NCBI RefSeq assembly: GCF_000276665.1
Contig: NW_004955475.1
Coordinates: 3,624,958 to 3,688,957 of the forward strand
Length of the DNA stretch: 64,000 nt
Direction of reading: 5' to 3'
Source: Chinchilla lanigera
Lineage: Eukaryota > Chordata > Mammalia > Rodentia > Chinchillidae
A model generated the notes under the pieces. That model ran no database searches, was not told the DNA's origin, and saw nothing but the letters and a program-made list of their open reading frames with translations. This document shows positions 58,504 through 64,000 of the stretch, one piece after another. Within the stretch, counting starts at the first letter, position 1. Each line of letters begins with the position of its first letter. A program made the translations under genes and the position numbers.

Positions 58504-58758
58504 NNNNNNNNNNNNNNNNNNNNNNNNNNNNNNNNNNNNNNNNNNNNNNNNNNNNNNNNNNNNNNNNNNNNNNNNNNNNNNNNNNNNNNNNNNNNNNNNN
58601 NNNNNNNNNNNNNNNNNNNNNNNNNNNNNNNNNNNNNNNNNNNNNNNNNNNNNNNNNNNNNNNNNNNNNNNNNNNNNNNNNNNNNNNNNNNNNNNNNNNN
58701 NNNNNNNNNNNNNNNNNNNNNNNNNNNNNNNNNNNNNNNNNNNNNNNNNNNNNNNNNN
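58504..58758. other. Assembly gap (255 N)
   Basis: A run of undetermined bases. Open frames called across it are meaningless. It lies where the 5' LTR of the retroviral element to the right would be expected. Confidence 1.
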
Positions 58759-59349
58759 CCTCTGAGTGCCTGCTGAATAATTCTTTAACTGTAGTGAGCA
58801 ACGCAAGCCATTCTGTCTTAACTCCATGGTGAAAACCCCCACAGGGGCTCAAAACTATGAGGCTTGATTGTGCCCTATCCTGTGTTTCTGCGGACTCATC
58901 TGTGTGGGCTGGCCCTGCAAGGCATCTTCAGGGGCTTGCAAAGAGCCTAACTGTGGACTAAAAGCCACTCCTCCTTAGCTTGAACAGACCCAACTTTGCT
59001 GAGAGGAAAGCAGCCAGTGAGGCACCTGATTGCTGTCTCTTTCTGAGAGAGGAACCACACACCTTTGCTTGTTGCAACATTATTCAAGGGCATACAACAC
59101 ACACTATAGGAAGCAAGTCAGTATAGGTACAAAACCAGACTAAGGTTACCCCACTTGACTGCTGAAGAATTTCAAGAAAGGATTTTCAGGCGACTGTGGA
59201 ATAAAAATGAAAGCTAAAAGGCTCCAAGCTCTGTGAAGCTGACTGGCTATGTCTATGCCCTGATTGGCCACCAGGGTACACTCGGAACTTAGAAATTGTT
59301 TGCCAACCACCTTGATCAATTCCATACGTTGATTCCTGGCTTGAACGGT

Positions 59350-60420
59350 GTCAAAACCTTCCAACTTAGCTCTACGACTGTGCTTCCCAAGAGGAAGGAA
59401 CTCTCTTTGTGGTCAAAGTGGATTGGCCGGATCACAAGTACCCTGTAAAGGGGACTCCACATATTAAAAAGACCTATCCCATCATGCCTGATGACTCTGC
59501 TAAGGACTTTCTACCTCCGTATATGGGTGACAACCTGAATCTGCAGGGGCCTCTGCTGAATTCAGAAACAGCTCCCAGGTAGCCACAAACTATCCACCCA
59601 TACTCCACCACTGCATCACTGTCTCCCACTGCACCATCCCCATTATCACAATTGGCCATTCACTAGACTCAACAGCTCAATCCCTATTGTCCGGGTCAAC
59701 CCCAGCAGAGTCTACTTTGTTTCTCGTTTGTACCACTCCCGACACAAACTGTCTCCCAAGAGTCCCCTGAGGTAAGTCCCATCTGCCACCAGCTCCACTT
59801 GGCACATATCCACATGCCTATTGAAGGATATCCTGGGAGCCAAAGGGGACCAAATCAGCAACCTGCTTTATACTAACAATCTTTCATCTCCACTGACCTT
59901 CTCAACTGGAACCAGTACACTCCCTCCTACTCAGGAGGCCCCGAGCTGTGACTGATCTGCTTACTTTGATCTTTCAGACCCATCAGCACATCTGGGAAGA
60001 TTGCCAAGAAATTCTCCTGACCGCTTCCAGCACTGAAGAGCATACCCACATTTCTGAGGAAGGACACAAGTAGCTGAGGACTAGAACTCCAGACATTACT
60101 GTGAACCTAAGTGCTTGGTAAACACTGCCTTCTCTCCCACCTGTTCAGATGGGACTTCAATACTGCAGAAGGACTAGATGCTTTGAAACTCTACCATGAG
60201 GATCTTCTGGCAGGAATAAAAGAGGAAGGTAAAAAGCCTATTCACATGTCCAAGATTGCTGACATTACCCAAAAACGGAATGAAAGCCCTGCGAATTTTT
60301 ATGAAAGATTGTGTGGAGCATGCTGAATGTATTCCTCATTTGACACTGGCCCCAGAAATTCTACAGGTAATAAATTCGGTCTTTGTAACACAATGTGCCT
60401 CTAATATCCACACAAAGATT
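59350..60420 (+). pseudogene. ERV gag remnant (matrix/capsid part)
   Basis: Capsid-like sequence in several frames. 60111-60326 is open and contains the major-homology-type stretch NESPANFYERL (about 60279-60311). Upstream, about 59790-60000, a capsid N-terminal part is recognisable only by shifting frames. Between these lie stops, including one directly after the homology region. The part before 59790 is weakly assigned to matrix. Non-functional. Confidence 0.75.
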
Positions 60421-60639
60421 TAGATGATTGATGGGTTTGCTGGCATGAAAGCCTCCCAGCTGCTTCAGATAGCCCAAAACTTTTTTTTATAACGTGAGAG
60501 AGAGAGACAATGTAAACATCTCCAGACTGCAGACTGCTATTTTGGCTGCACTTGTGGGAAGGTCATCCCCAGAAAACCCCAGACAAATAAATCCCACTAC
60601 TGAGGCAAAGACAACAAAGACTCACAGGGCCCCCAGGTC

Positions 60640-60745
60640 AAAACCAGACGTCGTCCCTATGCTTTAGCTCCAAACCATTACACCTGATGCAAACAGCTGG
60701 GGCAATGGAAAGACAAATGCCCCTCCACCCAAAAGATCAATAAGC
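60640..60745 (+). pseudogene. ERV nucleocapsid remnant with eroded zinc knuckle
   Basis: The single CCHC knuckle expected of gammaretrovirus-like nucleocapsids is visible as CKQLGQWKDKC (60687-60719). The histidine position reads Gln. The first cysteine position appears to be Tyr, and a stop codon precedes the second cysteine, so zinc binding is lost. Confidence 0.65.
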
Positions 60746-60839
60746 TTCAAAAGAACCAAGCCGGCCACAGCCTGATCCCCTGCTCCCCCTCTTCGATGAT
60801 GATGAATAGGACAGACTGGGCCCCCGGGAGCCCAAGGTC

Positions 60840-61076
60840 ACTGCTAAAATTGGGGGAAAGCCAATGACTTTTATGGTGGGCAGTGGTGCTGAACATTATG
60901 TTGTAACTCAACCTGTGGCTACTTTGACCTCCCAGAAGATTCAAGTAATTGGTGCCACTGGGATCCCCACTGAGAACAAAAGCTTATGCCAAGGGAGATG
61001 CTGTGAGATTGGGGAACATTTTGTCAAACATGAGTTCCTGTACATGCCTGAGTGCTCTGTTCTTCTCTTGAAATGA
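60840..61076 (+). pseudogene. ERV protease remnant lacking the catalytic aspartate
   Basis: The open stretch (60864-61076) carries the active-site loop as MVGSGAEH, where retroviral aspartic proteases have Asp-Thr/Ser-Gly-Ala. The GGC codon at 60879 replaces the aspartate, so this protease could not act even if made. A stop closes the frame at 61074. Confidence 0.8.
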
Positions 61077-61239
61077 GATATCCTCTCAAAGCTGGGGGCA
61101 ACTATTTCCTTTGCCCCAAAACAGCCAGTATCCCCCTTGCTTAATCTTACTTCCCCAGACTTGATGTTGACTCTGATTGTGCCCCAAGGAAAAGAATGGT
61201 GACTATATCAATAAAATAATTTAAAAAAAGAAATGCCCA

Positions 61240-62560
61240 ATAACTGTAACCCTGAAGTTTTAAAAATCATATTTCAAGATGTGTGGGCAGAAGACTCAGC
61301 ACTGGCGCTAACCCCTAACCATGCCACCTTGATAATTGAACCAAGCCCAGTGCTACTCCTGTTGTTGTCAGAAAACATCCAGTGTCACAGGAGGCGTACA
61401 GGGGAATTCTAACCCACATTTCCATGCTGAAACAAGGTGGAATCCTGACAGATTGTGAGTCATCCTAGAACACTACTCTGCTTCCAGTAAATAAACCAAA
61501 TTGACATTTCTACCCAGTGCAAGATCTCCTAGCCATCTGTGATCCTGCATCCAACTTTCCCAAACCCATACACCCTCCTAAGTCTGCTATTGCTTGCCTG
61601 GCCTAACTGCCTGGATTTATAAGCTGCTTTCTTTTGCCTGTGTATAGCCCCCACCAGCTCACTCCTATTTGCCTTTGAACAAGGGGACCATGAGACAGGG
61701 TAAATGGGACAACTCACATGGACTCAGTTACCACAAGGTATTAGAAATTCTCCCACATGATTCCAGGAAGGTTTGGCTGCTGACCTGGCCAAATTCCCCC
61801 ATGGAAAATTTAACTTCATACTTGTGGAGTACTTAGATGACATTTTGATCAGCTGTCCCAACTAACAGGACCGCTGGGAGGGAACCCAAGCCCTTCTCTA
61901 CAACTTAAATGACACTGAGTATAAGATTTCTTGGAAGAAAGCTCAAACCTGTAAATAAAAGGTCAGATACTAAGGACTTGCTTTAGAGAAGAGACTCCAA
62001 AACCTAGGCCCCAAAAGAAAAGCAGTCATTTGCTGCATTCCACAACCTGACTTCAACAGAGAGCTTCGGGAGTTCTCAGGGACAGCTGGTTTCTGGCAGG
62101 TCTGGATACCGGAATATTGCTGAAAAGGCTGGACCACATTATGACATGCTAAAGAAACCCGCAACTGAAAGAGAAGTAATCAGATGGACTTTGCAGGGCA
62201 CTGAGACATTCAAACAAATTAAAAGAGCTCTAGGCTCAGCTCAGGCTTTAGGAATTCCAGGTGTAACTCACCCCTTTAACCTGTTTGTTGACAAAAGACA
62301 ACATGTTGCATTGGGATTCATAACTTAAATGGTGAGAACTTGGGCAAGGCTAGTTGCCTACTTGTCCAAGACTCTGGACTCAGTGTCAAAAGGATAGCCT
62401 CCCTGTTTGTGTGTGCTCACTGCTATAGCTCTCCTGATCAAAGAAGCGGACAAATTGACTCTGGAACAAAACTTGACTGTTCAGGTGCCACACCCTGAGT
62501 TTGAACTCCTCGATAGTTGGGGACACTGTTGGCTCTCAAGCAACCACTTCACTCAGTACA
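61240..62560 (+). pseudogene. ERV reverse transcriptase remnant
   Basis: The fingers/palm region is recognisable in changing frames. TWTQLPQG is at about 61718-61741. The active-site motif is intact as EYLDDILIS at 61827-61853, with both aspartates present. Stops and frameshifts occur on both sides (for example near 61860 and 61955). The connection region follows, to about 62560. Confidence 0.85.
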
Positions 62561-62588
62561 AAGACTGCTTTTCAGAAATTCCTGACTC

Positions 62589-63101
62589 ATGTATCAGCCA
62601 CTTAAAGCTTTAAATTCAGCCACTTGCTTGCCCAAAGAATTCAGACAGCCAGACCATGACTGTCTCATGTTGACTGATGAAAGGTTTGCTAGCCATCCTG
62701 ACCTGCAGATAGAGCCTTTGAAGGGTATTGGGTACATTTCATTCACAGAAAGAAGTAACTCATTTAGAAATGGAAAACATCAAGCTAGCTGTGCACTTGT
62801 CACTATTGAAGAGGTGCTCCTAGCTGGAACTCTTCCTCAAAACTGGTGGACACAATGGACTGAAATTTGGGCTCTAATACAAGCTGTTAACTGGGCAAAA
62901 GACAAGGAGGTAAACATTTACACAGATTCCAGGTATGTTTTTGACACAGTTCATGTCCACAGAATGTTATATAGAGTGTGGCCTCTTGACAAGCCAAAAG
63001 AAAATAAATCAAAAATAGTATTGAATTCTTGCAACTTTTGGTTGCTGTGTGAAAACCTAAAAAGGTGGCTGTCATCCACTGTAAAGGACATCAAAAGATA
63101 A
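62589..63101 (+). pseudogene. ERV RNase H domain, longest intact frame of the element (170 codons)
   Basis: An open frame spanning most of the RNase H domain. Likely catalytic positions are present: LTDERF (first Asp), TEIWALIQA (Glu) and YTDSRYVF (Asp). The C-terminal part with the DEAAK-like stretch is in another frame (63065-63325), so at least one frameshift lies between about 63050 and 63100. Confidence 0.85.
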
Positions 63102-63179
63102 AAGGCTCTGTCACACTTGGAAAACAAAACACAGATGAAGCTGCAAAATTGGATGCTGAAGGCGCTACCTGGGGAGATA

Positions 63180-64000
63180 TTGACTTGGTACAAAATTTAG
63201 TAGCTCTGCACAGAATACCTCCAAAAACTATTCTCAGCCTTCAGTGGGGGCCTCTTCACTACACTAAAGATGAAATAAAATGGCCACAACAGGAAGGCGC
63301 AACTGTAGAATCAAATGGTGTCTGAGCCTTGCAGGATGATTGAATGGTCATCCCTAAGGAGTTAGCTTACATTTGGGTGAAACACCACCACGATATCACC
63401 CATGGAGGAAAGGCTGCTATGACCAGCTCCTGAATCACTATTATTATATCCTAACAGCAATCTGTGTGACATTAGCTGAAGATGCCAGACTTGTGCAAAG
63501 ACTGAGGCCTCAACAGGCTCTCGACACCCACCAGGAATCCAACATGTAGGGCACTCCCTTTTTGAGGACCTCCAGGGATATTTCACTGAAATTAAACCAG
63601 GTCAGGGTTACAAATATTCTCTGGTCCTTTTCTGTCCTTGTTCTGGGTGGTCAGAGGCAGTCCCTGCAAGAATGGGAAAGGCCTCTGAAGCATGCAGGGC
63701 AATGTTAAGAGAAATCATCCCCAGGTATGTGCTGCTCCTGACTATAGGGAGTGACAATGGACTGTCATCTGAGCAGAAATTATCCAGAAATTAGCCAAAG
63801 AATTAAAAAGTAAATGGAACCTTCACACTGCCTACAGGCCCCAGAGTTATGGTAAACTCAAAAGGAGGAACAGAACTTTGAAATCAATATTTACCAAATA
63901 CTATTAGGAGGCTCAAGCACCTTGGGGTGGACTCGCTCCCAATGGCCCTCTTGAAAGTCAGAACATCACCAGTACCCACTGGATACAATCCTTTTGAAGT
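63180..64000 (+). pseudogene. ERV integrase remnant, cut by window edge
   Basis: An N-terminal HH-type zinc-binding part (HHDITHGG, 63388-63411) is followed by a stop. The catalytic core is split between frames: SLVLFCPCSGWSEAVP at 63618-63665, where the first catalytic aspartate position is not readable, and a GSDNG at 63749-63763, where the second is kept. The segment WNLHTAYRPQSYGKLKRRNR follows at about 63814-63873. The C-terminal domain lies outside the window. Confidence 0.82.

Larger units (their letters stand above)
58759..64000 (+). mobile_element. Class I (gammaretrovirus-like) endogenous retrovirus, decayed, cut by window edge
   Basis: Domain order on the plus strand is gag, nucleocapsid, protease, reverse transcriptase, RNase H, integrase, listed separately. 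Stops and frameshifts break every gene. 58759-59350 may be LTR end and leader; I saw no convincing primer binding site. The element is GC-richer than the surrounding intron and lies opposite to the FAAH2 strand. env and the 3' LTR, if present, are beyond the window. Confidence 0.88.

Noticed and set aside
58385..58852. 155-codon and 117-codon open frames on the minus strand, and a 110-codon frame on the plus strand
   Set aside because: They run through the 255-N gap; most residues are undefined.
49024..64000. Further FAAH2 exons upstream of 49023
   Set aside because: I looked for the catalytic Ser-Ser-Lys exons on the minus strand. Only L1, SINE, hairpin and ERV sequence was recognised.
58759..64000. 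An intact or recently active retrovirus
   Set aside because: Every gene has stops or frameshifts, and the protease and nucleocapsid have lost key residues.

Overview
The window is mammalian nuclear DNA, and the repeat content points to a rodent outside the mouse/rat family. It carries monomeric 7SL-derived B1-type SINEs, tRNA-derived ID-type SINEs, a B1-ID dimer, MaLR-type LTR elements and very many L1 copies. The ID subfamily (core GCAAAAGCGCCTGCCTGG) does not match the squirrel or murid forms I know. A beaver or other castorimorph source is possible, but I cannot settle the species. There is a 255-base assembly gap at 58504-58758.

The only ordinary gene I can support is on the minus strand. 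It is an internal part of FAAH2 (fatty acid amide hydrolase 2), seen as three consecutive exons at 48888-49023, 42633-42750 and 16320-16439. Each has an open frame, matching intron phases and AG/GT splice sites. Together they encode about 125 contiguous residues from the middle of the amidase-signature domain. The introns between them are 6,137 and 26,193 bases. The exons with the catalytic Ser-Ser-Lys residues should lie beyond the right end and the C-terminal exons beyond the left end. Nearly all the rest is therefore FAAH2 intron. FAAH2 is X-linked in humans, and the high L1 density fits an X-chromosomal location.

From the left: an antisense MaLR element cut by the window edge (1-1979); a long, decayed, near-complete sense L1 (about 3.0-13.7 kb) containing a twin-primed L1, a B1 and an L1 3' fragment; older L1 and AT-rich intron; the third FAAH2 exon; an antisense L1; a decayed satellite-like block of TGATGTCA-containing repeats (17.5-22 kb) split by a complete MaLR provirus with a perfect 5-base target duplication; a second antisense MaLR (22-24 kb); an old antisense L1; about 2 kb of quiet intron with one ID SINE; a second twin-primed L1; an LTR-like stretch; a pile of L1 fragments in both orientations (31.7-38.5 kb); old L1 and intron; the second FAAH2 exon; another antisense L1; a large inverted repeat (45.5-47.0 kb); an LTR-like stretch (47.5-48.2 kb); the first FAAH2 exon; more L1 and ID insertions and a small hairpin element (52.9-53.1 kb).

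The right end (58.76-64 kb) is a decayed class I (gammaretrovirus-like) endogenous retrovirus on the plus strand, with gag, protease, reverse transcriptase, RNase H and integrase remnants. It is cut by the window edge. Many coordinates for repeats are approximate because they were judged by eye. Exon boundaries, target-site duplications and the MaLR provirus ends are precise.
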